Below are positions 46,627-58,322 of a stretch of DNA of 64,000 bases, piece after piece. The stretch comes from Impatiens glandulifera (Eukaryota > Streptophyta > Magnoliopsida > Ericales > Balsaminaceae), in assembly GCF_907164915.1 (NCBI RefSeq), contig NC_061862.1:139615520-139679519 (forward strand), read 5' to 3'. The notes under the pieces were generated by a model that saw nothing but the letters and a program-made list of their open reading frames with translations, was not told where the DNA came from and did not search any database. Both the position numbers and the translations under genes were made by a program. Each line of letters opens with the position of its first letter. The stretch's first letter is position 1.

Positions 46627-48379
46627 ATCCCCCACATTAATGGAAATTGAAAGATTAACCCGGTGAAAGGTTCAACAGTTGAATTCTACATAGGATAGGT
46701 AGGTGTAACCCTTTGAACCTTCCCTTATGAAAGTATATAACTTTACTAGCCGATTAGTAGACTCGATGTCCTTGAACTATTCTGCCATTTGTGTAAACGA
46801 TTACACACTTTCACATAGAATTCTCCCTGATACATGTCAAGCTCTCATGGTTGTGTCCGTTTTGGCCATGGAACACGCGCCTGGTTCTGTGAGAGGGTCT
46901 AGAATTGAGCCATGCAATTCTTTCGAAGTGGCCCCACTTCTCCCTCACATAGGTGATCTCTTTGCTCACAAAGAATCATTAAAAGCAATATACTTATCCT
47001 CGTCAAAATATATATTGTTTTGTTATAGGATTAATCCTCAACAATAACTTTCCAAGTTAGTACAATTAGGTTGTCCCATTGAACCTAGTTCTTGGGATCT
47101 CCAGTCTGCATAGGTTGGGTTTTCCTTCATACCAACTTATAGTAGGCTAATGTCTCAAAAGACTTCAAACTATCTCTCTATTCAATAATCTGATTAGTGG
47201 ATCCACAATGTTATCTTTGACTTACATAGTCAAATTTGATAACTCCATTAGAGAGTATAGTATAATGACATTATGTCTAAGACGTGTATGTCTAGACTTG
47301 TCACTGACTCTAAGCTTGTCCAATTTCTAATTACTATCATAATAATTAGAAATTTATGTTGGTACATTCTTAGTTAACCTTGGAACATCTTCTAATAAGA
47401 AGCATAGTCATTCGTACATGCTTATCATTTAAAATTTTATGAAAATATTGTTTACTTGGCTAACTAGTAGACAAAATGTCTTTGAACTATTCTGCCTTCG
47501 TGTAAACGATTATATATTTTACATAAAAATATTTTATTTTTCGACATAAGTCAAAAATATAGATTATAACGTTTAATCTATCCATCATAAATAACTTAGA
47601 AGATTTCCTTACGTAGATTGCACTTCTAAGTGTAAACATATTCACTTTAAGACGTAAAGTCTTTCATTTAATAATATCAATATATCATTTGATAACAACA
47701 TGATATTTCGTTCAGTGCAATTCATATCCTTTATGGATTTAATCATTTTTATCGTAATTTTCAACGATAAAAATATCATACAAAAGACACGTAATGAAAT
47801 AATTTTCATTGTCTTCATGATATATATAATTGTCACATCCACTTTTTAATAAAAATATGATCAAATTTTCATATCATTATTATAAAATTTGTTATAAGTC
47901 ATATCAAGACTTTATAAACTTTCCTTTTCATTTATTTCATAAAATCCTTTTGAAGACATTGGTTCTTCAAAGTTTTATGAAAATAATGTCAAAATATGAC
48001 ACGTTTCTTGATTTCAAAATCCTCAAATCTAAAATATCGATTTGAACACCAACTCAGCAAATATAAACAAGACATTTTCTTGTTATTTTCTTTCTTTTTT
48101 GTAAAGTTGCGCAACTTTATCTTTTATAGAGAACATATTTCTCTAACAATAAATTATCTTTTTATTTATCATAATATACACAATTATTTTTGTGGTATAA
48201 TCAATAAAAATATTTTCCCCCACATTCGTGTTGGTACCATTTTTTAAATCACACACTTATATGATTTAAATCAATGATTTTCTAATCAAGAAATTGTCAC
48301 ACAATTCTTTTACAAATTTCTTTTGTTATACTTATCATACAATGAATAAGATAACTATATCATAAATATTTAATTGAAT

Positions 48380-50075
48380 AAAATATAATTTCTATACAAG
48401 AGATTAGAATGTTTATTCATATATAAATCATTCTTCACATAATCTCTACATAAGAAATTAAAATATTTAATCAATTAAAATATTTATTTCAACACTTAAT
48501 TTCTATAAAAGAAATTAGAATATTTAATCAAATAAATATTCACCATATCACATGATTTATACAAAATAAATCATAATGTTTCAAGCATCTTTGACTGAAG
48601 TCGCTTAAACATTTATTTCCGGTTGCACGTTTGCATCCCGGAATATCGGCACGTTTGCCACATTATTCTCAAATCAAACAATACTTTGCTTGTAATTATT
48701 TGATTTCAAAATTATCAAATATATTTAAACCAAAATTAATATATTCATATATATGATATTATATATTATTCTTCTTTCATTTTAGTCACCACGATGACAA
48801 AACAACTATAATATATATATAGTCAATAACATAGAAACGTAATCAGATAAATAATATGTCATATATATTCTTACACAAATATATATACAACTTCATTTAT
48901 CATTAAAAATACCGTTTAAAAAATACATAATAATTAATTAGAATATTAATTATTACACTTAATTAGAATGTTGATCATTTATCTTTAATCGAATATAAAA
49001 CTAACTAATTATAAAAATAAATATTCATGTCATCAATTATTCGTTTCTTAATTAATTAGATGACCTTTAACATTCTATAACAATTTTTTGCCAATTAAAG
49101 AACACATGATTTGTGACAAATTTCAAAATTATCTATTAAAATAAAAATAGATAGAAAATAAATCTTAATTTATATATATATATATAAATTTCTAGATAAT
49201 CATACTTATTATGAATAACATGAATCATCATATTATTAGCTAATATGCATGATTTATATTAATAATCAATTAGCACATAATCAAATATATTTCATATATT
49301 AATCGAAGCACTTACATTGCCATGTTTTGAACAATAATCGGCGTGAAGCGACTATGCATGCTCGAAATAAATCTTAGTAGATTGTTCTCACAGAGACAAT
49401 TTTTGCGAAGAAAATTTCGACTAACATAGTCATGTCTCTTTAAATGCATGATTAGAATAAGTTCTAAAACAAATAACTTATTTAATCTCATTATACATAT
49501 GACCTTCATTTTCTGTCATTATGAATCACATAATTTCTATAGTGCCCCATTTCATTTCATTTAATAATTTTTACACAAGAAATTATAATGATTTTCACAT
49601 CAATGACTCAAGTCTGATTTCTATAAAGAAATCATTAACTACCTCATTCATCTCCAACATTAATGGATAGAGTCATTTTAACGAGTCTGATTTCTACCAA
49701 GAAATCATTGACTACACATTCAACTCATAATTTATACACAAGAAATTGAAATGGTTTTAATATCAATGACTAAAGTCAATTTAACAAATCTGATTTCTAT
49801 AAAAAGAAATCATTGACTACCCCCATTCAACTCATAATTTCTACAAAAGAAATTGGAATGGTTTCAACATAAATGACTAGTGTCATTTTATAACACATCA
49901 GATTTCTATGAAAGAAATCATTGGCTCCATTCATCTAATAATTTCTATACAAGAAATTTGAATGGTTCCACCGTAAATGACTAGTGTCATTTTATCACGT
50001 CCGATTTCTATAAAAGAAATCAACGTAAATGACTAATGTCATTTTATCACGTCTGATTTCTACAAAAGAAATCAT
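48380..50075. repeat. Array of short hairpins (GATTTCT...AGAAATC)
   Basis: At least ten palindromes of the types GATTTCTATAAAAGAAATC and AATTTCTACAAAAGAAATT occur between 49566 and 50074, and four related ones (TAATTTCTATAAAAGAAATT type) between 48386 and 48560. The G/C and A/T versions alternate, spaced about 40-65 bp. Between them lie AATGACTAGTGTCATT palindromes, and CCATTC...GAATGG extends some stems. This is a regular structure unrelated to coding. Confidence 0.85.
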
Positions 50076-50080
50076 CTTAT

Positions 50081-50159
50081 CAGTTGGATTGGAACAGGGG
50101 ACCTCCCTTCCATCACGCACCATTGCGTCTGAACTTTGAACCACTGCACCAATGCGCCA
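50081..50159 (-). other. tRNA-like segment in the young element
   Basis: On the minus strand GCGCATTGGTGCAGTGGTTC resembles a tRNA D-arm/A-box start, and CCCCTGTTCCAATCC, about 50 bases on, resembles a B-box. It is flanked by the hairpin array and is much less AT-rich than its surroundings. It is a relic of a tRNA or SINE at best; acceptor pairing is poor. Confidence 0.4.
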
Positions 50160-50909
50160 TTTCATTGTTGTACCGCTTTTATGACATTTTGTCTTCTTTT
50201 TAGAGAAACTTAATTTTCTCTTCTTTTTGACTTAAACTCTGTCAAACAATATATACCCATTTAAAACCATAACTTATTACCATAATAAAATGTAATATAT
50301 AAAACAATGTATAAATAAAGATATCATCTCTCTATTTATTAAATCATCCTACCATATTCTTATTAATTATATTGTTTAATTAAAAAGAAGGTATATATTA
50401 TAATTAATTATTTTAAAACTGAAACCATATGTTTCAATTATAATTAATTTTAACACCATAAATTTTATAAAAATTGAAAGTTAACATATTAGTTACTTTC
50501 TTATTTTCATTCATTATTATTAATAATTTTAATAATCAAACAAATCTTTAAATAAGACTAGAACAAATTAAATTATTGTGTTCTAATTTATTTTCTATAT
50601 AACATTTGTATAATGAATATACAAATTAATGTTTCTTGAGAAAATTTTCCTATCAAAATATATTAGCTTATAAAACTAAGCTTTAACAGCATAAGAACAT
50701 ATGTGTTAATAATCAAACATATTTATATGTAATAAAGACTTATCTTTATTTGTTGATTCCTTAAGATGAATCTTTTTCATTTTTTTTTGAAATGAACATC
50801 ATCTCTTCCGCAACACCGCGACTCGTATTTCTGAAACATCAAAGACAAAAAATATATTCGATGGTGCAAGCTCTTAAATAGCTTTAGCACAAAGAACCTG
50901 TTTTAAGAT

Positions 50910-51764
50910 TGTTAGAAATAATGTTTTGAAATAACAGAAATATATATATAAATTGTGTTACAAATAGATGAAATAAATAAAATATATAAAAAACAATATC
51001 ACCGAATAAATTGTTGATTCGAGGCATGTGCTTAGCACATTTCCCTTAAAACAGTTCCACCGTCTCCCCATGTGTTAGAGCTTATCACAGATGGCTGTCT
51101 CCCAGGGTACAACGAATCTAGTAGTGATTCAGCACCGAAATCACTACACAACGAGCTTGATAAAGTACCTGAACTATCACCGGGTTTCAACGGAAAAATC
51201 GAACACATAACTCGAAGAACACTCACAAACAAGAAGAAAACTTTTGGAATTCTAGAGTGAGAAAGAATGAAAATGAAGAAGTGATGTGGTTTTTTTTTGT
51301 CCATCGAAAGGTGTGGGATAGAATGCCTATTTAGATTGTTGAAATAATAAACTGTTAATTAAATCATCAATTGATCCAACGGTTGACATTGTTTGCCTCT
51401 TCATTTGCCTTACTATTTCTTCTTAATGAAGGATAATTGTTTGCCAAAATTAATGAAGACATTTATTTTGCAATACTCATGTTACATGGTTTTTTTAATC
51501 TGTTAATAATAATATTAAATTATCATAACAATTAATAATAATAACAAACTCATGTAAGTCACACTACAAATTAACAACATTTTGTTAATTGGTCATCAAG
51601 GCATTTTGATTAATTAATTTAAATTAATTAATTCAAACATTTGGATCAAATTTCATCCTATAATTCACATTTGAATTTCACATGAAATTGATTTAATTTT
51701 ATTACCCATATTCTAATTTCCATTCATTAATAGAATTTATAGAATTAGTTTAAAAATTCCAACA
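50910..51764 (+). repeat. 3' LTR of the young non-coding element
   Basis: Partner of 45771-46626. Preceded by TTTTAAGAT rather than a clear polypurine tract. Confidence 0.95.
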
Positions 51765-51769
51765 CCTTG

Positions 51770-52560
51770 TTATGTCTACAAGGTTAATTGAAAAAATAAG
51801 GCAACTAACTCTATTTGCATGATAGTTAAACATGATCAAAAATGGTTTTGACATAAGAGACTAAATCATCTAAACTTTAAAACTATTATCACTATTTGTT
51901 CTAAAGAACTAGTTGAAAATATCCCTAAACTAACGTTTTCAAAAGATAAAGTATGTTAAGCATGTCAAATGGGTAAACAAATTAAATCAACTTTCAAAAG
52001 TAAAGAAAACATTCAATCTGAAAGATATTTAAAGTTGTTATACATTGACCTTTTTGGCCCAATTAAGATATTAACCTTAGGAGGAATGAGGTACACCTTA
52101 GTAATTATTGAAGATTATTTTATGTTTACTTGTGTTATTTTCTTACCATCAAAAGACCAAGCTACTCCAAATTTGATTAAGATGCTTAAAATAGCACAAA
52201 ACGAAAAATCAATAAAAGTGAATAAAGTTAGAAGTGATAGGGGTACTGAGTTCACTAATAGGACTCTGTCTTTCTACCTTGAGGACTTTGGAATTAGACA
52301 CGAGTTGTCTAGTGCCAGAACTCCACAGCAAAACTATTTTTTTGAAATAAGAAACATAACTCTAAAGGAGGCAGTTAGATCAATGATAGTTGACTCTAGT
52401 GCAGCTTAAAGGGTTTGGGCAGAGGCTATGAACACAGCATGTCATACTCAAAACCAGTCAATGATAAACAAAAGATTTAATAAAACACCGTATGAAATTT
52501 ATTATGGTAAACTCCAAACATTAAATACTTTAGGATTTTTTGATGTAAATGCCACATTCA
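51770..52560 (+). pseudogene. Integrase of the SIRE-like element, broken
   Basis: Continues the host element after the nested insertion. The GAG-pre-integrase region is degraded (51830-51960). Then 51969-52409 carries the integrase core: DLFGPI and SDRGTEF supply the two Asp of the DDE triad, and the third residue is kept in QQNYFFEIRN (family QQNGVVERKN). The frame ends at a TAA where the family has Gln (AA-stop-RVWAEAM), a C-to-T change. Integrase would insert the cDNA. Confidence 0.85.
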
Positions 52561-52969
52561 TAATAACGGTAAAAATCATTTAACCGCTTTTGAAGCCAAA
52601 TCTGATGTAGGCATTATGTTAGGATATTCATCTATCAGCAAAGCATATAGAGTATACCATAAATAAACTCTAACTATTGAAGAATCATCCCATGTTGTGT
52701 TTGATGAATCTGTTGAAAGTAAAACCCCCATATCCATTGACTTGTCTAACAGATTGGAAGATGTCAATTTTCAATATGATAGCGATGATGAAGTTATGGT
52801 TTTCAATCGGAACATTGCTCCTGACCAAGTGGCTGAAAATGTTGAAACTTAACAAAATCAGACCACAACTCAATAGACGGATAGTCTGTTTAACAATGAG
52901 AATACAGGTCGGTCAGATGTTGATCATTCAACCGATCAAATAAATCTTGACCAAATAATTGGTCGGTTA

Positions 52970-54065
52970 GAGAGTGTTTCGAAACCAAACTTCAAATGGA
53001 AAAAAGATCATCCTCCAGAGCTAGTAATAGGTGACCCCTCTACGCCTATTAGGACCAGAAATCAACTATTAGAAGAATATTCAAATTCTGTTTTTATCTC
53101 ACAAGTTGAACCTAAAAAGGTTAATGACGCATTAGTTGATCCAGATTTGATTCTAGCAATGCAAGATGATTTAAACCAATTCGAAAGAAACAAAGTATGA
53201 CATCTAATTTCAAGACTAGCTAATCAATCTATCATTGGAACTAGATGGGTTTTTCGAAACAAACTCAATGAAAATGGTTTGGTCACGAGAAACAAGGCTA
53301 AACTAATGGCCTAAAGTTATAAATAGGAAGAAGGTATTGACTTCGAGGAGCCATTCGTTCCTGTTTCCAGACTTGAGGCTATTAGAATATTTCCAGCGTT
53401 TGCTGATTTCAAAAATTTCAAAGTTTTTCAAATAGATGTTAAGAGTACTTTCCTTATTGGTATAATAAATGAAGAAGTTCATGTTGAACAAACCCCCGAC
53501 TTTAAAAATTCTGCATTGATTAGTCATGTTTATAGATTGGATAAAGCACTTTATGGTCTTAAACAAGCTCCTAGAGCATGGTATGATACTCTTACAAAGT
53601 TCTTATTTCATCATTATTTTACTATAGGATCTATAGATAAGAAATTATTTCAATTTGAGAAAGACGATCATATCTTACTTGTACAATTATATGTGGATGA
53701 TATCATATTTGGGTCAACTAACCCCAAACTGTGTGAAAATTTCTCTAAGTTGATGATAGATAAGTTTGAGAATAAGCATGATGGGGGAGCTGAGTTTCAT
53801 TTTGGGCCTTCAAGTTCGTCAACTTGAAAGAGGCACATTCATCAACCATGCAAAGTACACAAAGGAGCTGCTAAAAAAGTTTAGCATGAAAAACTTCTCT
53901 ATTGCTTCAACTCCAATGAGTACATCAATCAAGCTCGACAAGGATGAAGATGATCAAAGTGTTGATATAACTGCATATCGTGGGATAATTGGATCTCTGC
54001 TCTACCTAACAGCAAGAAGCAAACATTCTATTCGTTGTTGGTGTTTGTGGAAGATTCCATGTTAA
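52970..54065 (+). pseudogene. Reverse transcriptase of the SIRE-like element, broken
   Basis: RT motifs in order are IGTRWVFRNKLNENGLVTRN (about 53235-53295), FQIDVKSTFLIGIINEEVHV (about 53430-53485), YGLKQAPRAWYDTL (53550-53590) and the catalytic YVDDIIFGST (53692-53720), which is intact. A frameshift near 53800 leads into the next frame (LGLQVRQLERGTFINHAKYT). Stops interrupt the first half. Confidence 0.88.
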
Positions 54066-54642
54066 TCCTAAACAATCTCATTATGTAGCAGCTAAAAGAA
54101 TTTTAAAATATCTTAAGGGCACTCCAAATGTGGGACTGTGGTATCCGAAGGATTCCAATTTTAATTTAATTAGCTACTCTGATACTCTGATGCAGATTAC
54201 GCAGGTTGTAAAGTGAAAAAGAAAAAGCACAAGTGGAACTTGTCAATTCCTTGGGGATAGACTTGTTTTATGGCACAACAAGAAGCAAACCTCAATAGAT
54301 ACCTCCACAGATTAAGCAGAATACCTCGCCGCATGAAGTTGTTGTGCCCAATTGCTCTGGATTCAACAACAGCTGAAAGATTTCGGTATCGAGGCTATGG
54401 AGTCCTCAATATTTTGTGACAACACTAGCGCGATTTCCATAACTTAAGATCTGATGTTGCATTTAAGGACCAAGCATATCGACATCAGACACCATTTCAT
54501 TCGAGATCATGTGACGCAGAAACATATCCGACTAGAATATGTCTCAACCGATCAACAAGTGGCCGATATCTTCACCAAGCCACTCCAAGAGACTAAGTTT
54601 TCTTATTTTAGAAATATTTTGGGTCTTGCAAATATTAACTAA
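54066..54642 (+). pseudogene. RNase H of the SIRE-like element, broken
   Basis: After degraded reads near 54070-54440, frame 54454-54642 contains KHIDIRHHFIRDHVTQKHIR and QQVADIFTKPLQETKFSYFR, the classic end of copia RNase H. The stop at 54640-54642 is probably the original pol terminus. Confidence 0.88.
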
Positions 54643-55535
54643 ACGTTTATAAAAGTGTGACATGCATTCAAGAAGAACATTCCTCGCTTTCAAAAGGATT
54701 CAGTACATTTGTTTTCATGACAAATCGAGCATGCATTAAGGGAGAAGCTTCTGCTTCTCAAAAACATGTTAATTGCATATTGTTTTCATGAAAAACCGAG
54801 CATATTTTCAGGGAGAAGACTTCGCTTCTCAAAATGTCTCAATTGCATAAAATTTTAATTTCGGTATTTTATAAAACTGACTAGCTTTTCAGGATTTCAG
54901 TACTTTCTCAAACCGGTCAATTTTTCAGATTTTTGGTTTTAAAATCTCTCACTTGTATAAGCATAGAGGAAAATAATATTAAGCAGATAAAACCGGGCGG
55001 TTTTCCCCTTTTGAAATCAATAAAGATCATTCAACCAAGATGCATGTAAAAAAACCCGGACAGTTCAAGCAATCTAGAGCTTAAGCCGACCAGTCTTTTA
55101 AGGTTGAACAAAAACCAATTGGATCGTCTTTTATTCAAAATAAATGATCGGTTCCTTGAGTAAAGGACATGTAGAAAGTAATTCGGTTATTTATGTGAAC
55201 ATTTCGGTATTATCATCTTTAAAGACAAAATGAGAAAGTTGTCTTAATTAATTTCATCTGCTTTTATTTCTTCTATGATATTAAAAAAGTCAAACCTTGA
55301 GTAACGTGAAGACATATGTCTCTCAACGTTCACATTTATGACCAATATAACATACCTATAACGGTTAGTTTTTCTTGACCAATAGATACTAAGACGTCTC
55401 TTAACTATAAATTTCATCTATTTAAAAAGGCATTCCCTAAGAATAGATCACACAAATAAATCTCTATAAGCAAATCTAAGGTCTAGATTTCTTTTCTATA
55501 GCCAAAACGTCCTCTCCTTCCTTCAGAATCTAGAA
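54643..55535 (+). other. Spacer between pol and the extra ORF
   Basis: Non-coding. Two diverged copies of a segment of about 80 bp (TTTTCATGACAAATCGAGCAT / TTTTCATGAAAAACCGAGCAT, each followed by GGGAGAAG and CTTCTC hairpins) occur at 54711-54845. A TATA-like TATAAAT lies at 55406-55412. Confidence 0.55.
55406..55412 (+). promoter_or_regulatory. TATA-like box upstream of the extra ORF
   Basis: TATAAAT about 125 bp before the ATG, with TTTAAAAAGG just after. The intervening sequence looks like a leader. It suggests a separate transcript for the extra ORF; this is an inference. Confidence 0.35.
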
Positions 55536-55754
55536 ATGGATCCAACTTTAGTCCGCAACACCCTAATCATCGATTTCGACTCCGTTCTGTCTGTTGGAGA
55601 TGAAGAAGTTCTTGAGTTATTCCTATCTTTAGAGAACTCCGGGTTAAGAAAATTTCTTGAAGGTCCTCAAGTGATTCGTGAAGAGGAAATATTGGAAGGT
55701 CAAAAACAGGCAGTAACTAAGCCTATAAGCTTTTCAAGCGTGTTAGAGTTCTAA
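55536..55754 (+). pseudogene. Additional ORF after pol, truncated by the 3' LTR
   Basis: Begins MDPTLVRNTLIIDFDSVLSV and GDEEVLELFLSLENSGLRKF, about 52 codons before it runs into LTR-derived sequence at about 55697 (EGQKQAVTK). From memory, proteins with a start of the form VNTLQVDFDSVLxM and LExTGLRGFLG are frequent as hypothetical proteins in asterid genomes. SIRE/Maximus-type copia elements often have an extra ORF here. It is not an enzyme, and its role is unknown. This copy is cut short and dead. Confidence 0.6.
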
Positions 55755-56220
55755 AGTATATTACAATACTACCTATTCTGTGTGAGTGGTGAACATTGTA
55801 AGTTGACATAATTCGTTTCTGTTCAACAGAGTGAGTATATTAGAAGGTCGAAAACAGGCAATAACTAAGCCCTGGTTGTTTGACTAAGTTTGTATACGTG
55901 TTGTAAACAGACTGAATATTATAGTGAATATTCTTCTCAAAGGTTTGAGAAAATGAGTGACATATGAGCTTTATCTCCGAACATCCATAAAACCTGTGTT
56001 TTGTGTTGTGTGTTCTTCATTATTTCATCATCTCTATTGATCATATGTTGCTTCAAACCCAAACAAACAGTTCCGCACTTGACTTTGTCAAGAGTTTGTG
56101 ACAGTTTTTGTAGAGTGGAGACAAGATAATCAACCACTAAGAGAGTTATTATCGAACGGTGTGTGTAAAAGTGTTCAACGTTGCGAGACCCCGTCTCCTT
56201 CGACGATCCCAATCCCATCA
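55697..56220 (+). repeat. Truncated and rearranged 3' LTR
   Basis: From 55721 it matches the 5' LTR from about 43155 to 43656. Just before it, GGTCAAAAACAGGCAGTAAC repeats a piece found further along the LTR (43279-43303), so the left part was rearranged. It ends CCCATCA, next to the target duplication. Confidence 0.85.
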
Positions 56221-56225
56221 CTAAA

Positions 56226-56674
56226 TCTAGGGTCTTAATGATAATTATGGAAAAGGATTTGTTGTACCACATCATTGACCCTCTTTTATATCACAAGGCA
56301 AAAATATTTAAAGTGTTGAAGTTGAGAGAGAATATTTTTTCCTTATGGTACATGGGAGAGGGTCCATGTTGTGGTACATCAAATCCGCTCCCTATAATTA
56401 CTTAGTCCAAGATAGAATTTGTTTATTATATAACATCATATATCATTATATTCCGTACTTTTATATTATTAAAAATCAAAATAAGAAAATTCAAATATTT
56501 ATACATATATAGGATCTTATCTTAATAGAATAGAGAATTTAAATATCCCTAAATATAATAATCTTAACCACAATTGATTAACCGAGAGATAATTCAAATA
56601 TCTTTTAATCTATAATCTTCATGATACATAACATCATAAAATTTAATTTAAAGATATATCAGTTTTAAAGAAAG

Positions 56675-56720
<46 letters not shown>

Positions 56721-56832
56721 CGATTTAAAATTTTCAAATCTAAAATATATATATCCTTCAAAAATTGCTTGAAATTATCAAAATTAATATATTTTTCTAA
56801 TAATATTGATATGATTTGAAATTATCAATACC

Positions 56833-56890
<58 letters not shown>

Positions 56891-56944
56891 AACTATTATA
56901 AATCCATATATATATATCTTAAGATACATATATATCTTAAAGTG

Positions 56945-57036
<92 letters not shown>

Positions 57037-57055
57037 TCACAAAATTTGATTAGAA
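56226..57055. repeat. AT-rich DNA with three long (AT)n runs
   Basis: (AT)n runs at 56678-56718, 56835-56887 and 56949-57034. The rest is AT-rich without a gene; the Tyr/Ile-repeat frame here is an artefact of (AT)n. Confidence 0.9.
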
Positions 57056-57089
57056 TGACTTAATTATCCGAATTAATCCTAATTTAAAT

Positions 57090-57634
57090 TGTTAGAAATT
57101 AATACTAAATGCGAAAGCATACGGATGGAAAGTGAACCAACCTATGACTAAACAAAAAGGATTTCGTCAAATTTTTAATTATGAATCTTCTCTTTCTTTG
57201 CACTTTCTTTGTATGTAATTGTTCTTTAATCTTCTTCTTTCTTTATAAATTTTCTTTATATAGAATGGTTATTTAATTTTCTTCTTTCATTAGGCTTTCC
57301 CTAGGATGAATGGTTCTTCCAATTTGATGAGTGTCAAATTAGTTTATCTCTCTGTTGATGTTGATAGGGACACAAAGGAAAATTGAGCGTACCTCAAATG
57401 AGGATCAAACCGTTACAAAATAATTAACATGTTAATTATTTTGGTTTGAATAATTCTAATTTAGTCCCTTCATAAAATTAAAAATATCACTTAAGGTATT
57501 CTCACTTATATTCTTGACAAATATCATAAATTAGTTTCACATTAAATCACATTATTTTGGCTTATATTAAAGATGATATTTGCACAATTATTTTTATATT
57601 AATTATTTTTATATTAATAGCCCTGTAAATTTCA
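57090..57634 (+). mobile_element. Probable solo LTR
   Basis: Starts TGTTAG, ends TTCAACA, 545 bp. Homologous blocks without an intact TG start lie at 59073 and 61020. No target duplication recognised. Confidence 0.5.
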
Positions 57635-58278
57635 ACATAAAACTCTCCCTCCCTATAAAACTATATCCTATAGAATAACACACTAAAAAACTATTTCAAT
57701 GAATCACGAATAACCAATCTAATTGTCACCAACTTCCTACCTTCTCTTTTCAACTGACGCGGGCAAATGCGACCTCGTCAAACAGTCAAACAGTGTGGTG
57801 CGAGTTGGTTGTATAAATGACGGAGATATCCTTATTATTTTGCATCCAACCTCGAGTTTATTTTCAGAATTATTTTAAAATTATAAATTATGGGGTAAAA
57901 ATGAGTTAAGCTAGATCTATTTTTTAATTTAAAATATTTTAATGACTCTTAATAATCATTTGATATATGGTAAAAACATTTTCATGATTTTAATTTGTAT
58001 CGTTATATTATTAACGTCTTTTAATTTTGTAACTATAATATATGATAATAATAATTTATATTATTAATTTTTTGACTTAAGGATTTATAAAAAAAATACA
58101 CTCAAATTGCCAATTTTTTTTTGTATTTTGAAATATTTTAAGTTGTTCTCGGCGACCTGATTGATGTTTAATCAAGACAATTTTGGCAGTATCGATTTTA
58201 TATCATCATGTTATTGAAAATTATTTTAATATTAAAAAAATTAACTTTTAACACGTAAGAATATCTTAATATTTAAAT

Positions 58279-58322
<44 letters not shown>

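Larger units (their letters stand above)
46627..50909 (+). other. Interior of the young element, non-coding
   Basis: Begins ATCCCCCACATTAATGG, which does not match the tRNA-Met primer site, so its primer is unclear. The first 700 bp or so (to about 47330) is moderately GC-balanced and also present in the old copy at 33492-34592. The rest is AT-rich. No frame longer than about 106 codons exists and none is recognisable. Conservation of the first part between old and young copies suggests a cis-acting role such as packaging. Confidence 0.75.
45771..51764 (+). mobile_element. Young non-coding LTR retrotransposon (LARD-like), TSD CCTTG
   Basis: Flanked by CCTTG at 45766-45770 and 51765-51769. 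LTRs 45771-46626 (856 bp) and 50910-51764 (855 bp) start TGTTAG and end TCCAACA. By eye they differ by two substitutions (near 45935 and 46591) and one T in a run, so insertion is very recent. The 4.28-kb interior has no gag, pol or other recognisable protein, so all enzymes must come from another element. It contains an array of short hairpins (48380-50075) and a tRNA-like segment (50081-50159). An older relative is at 32789-34592. Confidence 0.93.
42098..56220 (+). mobile_element. Large SIRE-like copia element, TSD CTAAA, with nested insertion
   Basis: Flanked by the 5-bp duplication CTAAA (42093-42097 and 56221-56225). The 5' LTR runs from TGATAG at 42098 to CCCATCA at 43656. Primer site, gag, protease, integrase, RT and RNase H follow in copia order. 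After pol come a long spacer and an additional short ORF, an arrangement known for SIRE/Maximus-type copia elements. The 3' LTR is truncated on its left side (about 55697-56220). Pol carries many stops, so the element is dead. Without the nested element (45771-51764 plus the duplicated CCTTG) it would be about 8.1 kb. Confidence 0.88.

Noticed and set aside
49566..50074. Evenly spaced palindromes that could suggest a CRISPR-like array
   Set aside because: The intervals are themselves repeated and there are no cas genes; the region is the interior of an LTR element in a eukaryote.
51032..51304. 90-codon minus-strand frame in the 3' LTR, with a related shorter frame at 45893-46093
   Set aside because: It is present because the LTRs are nearly identical; it has no domain, and the LTR-level conservation explains it.
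56816..57049. 77-codon frame of alternating Tyr and Ile
   Set aside because: It is a translation of (AT)n microsatellites.
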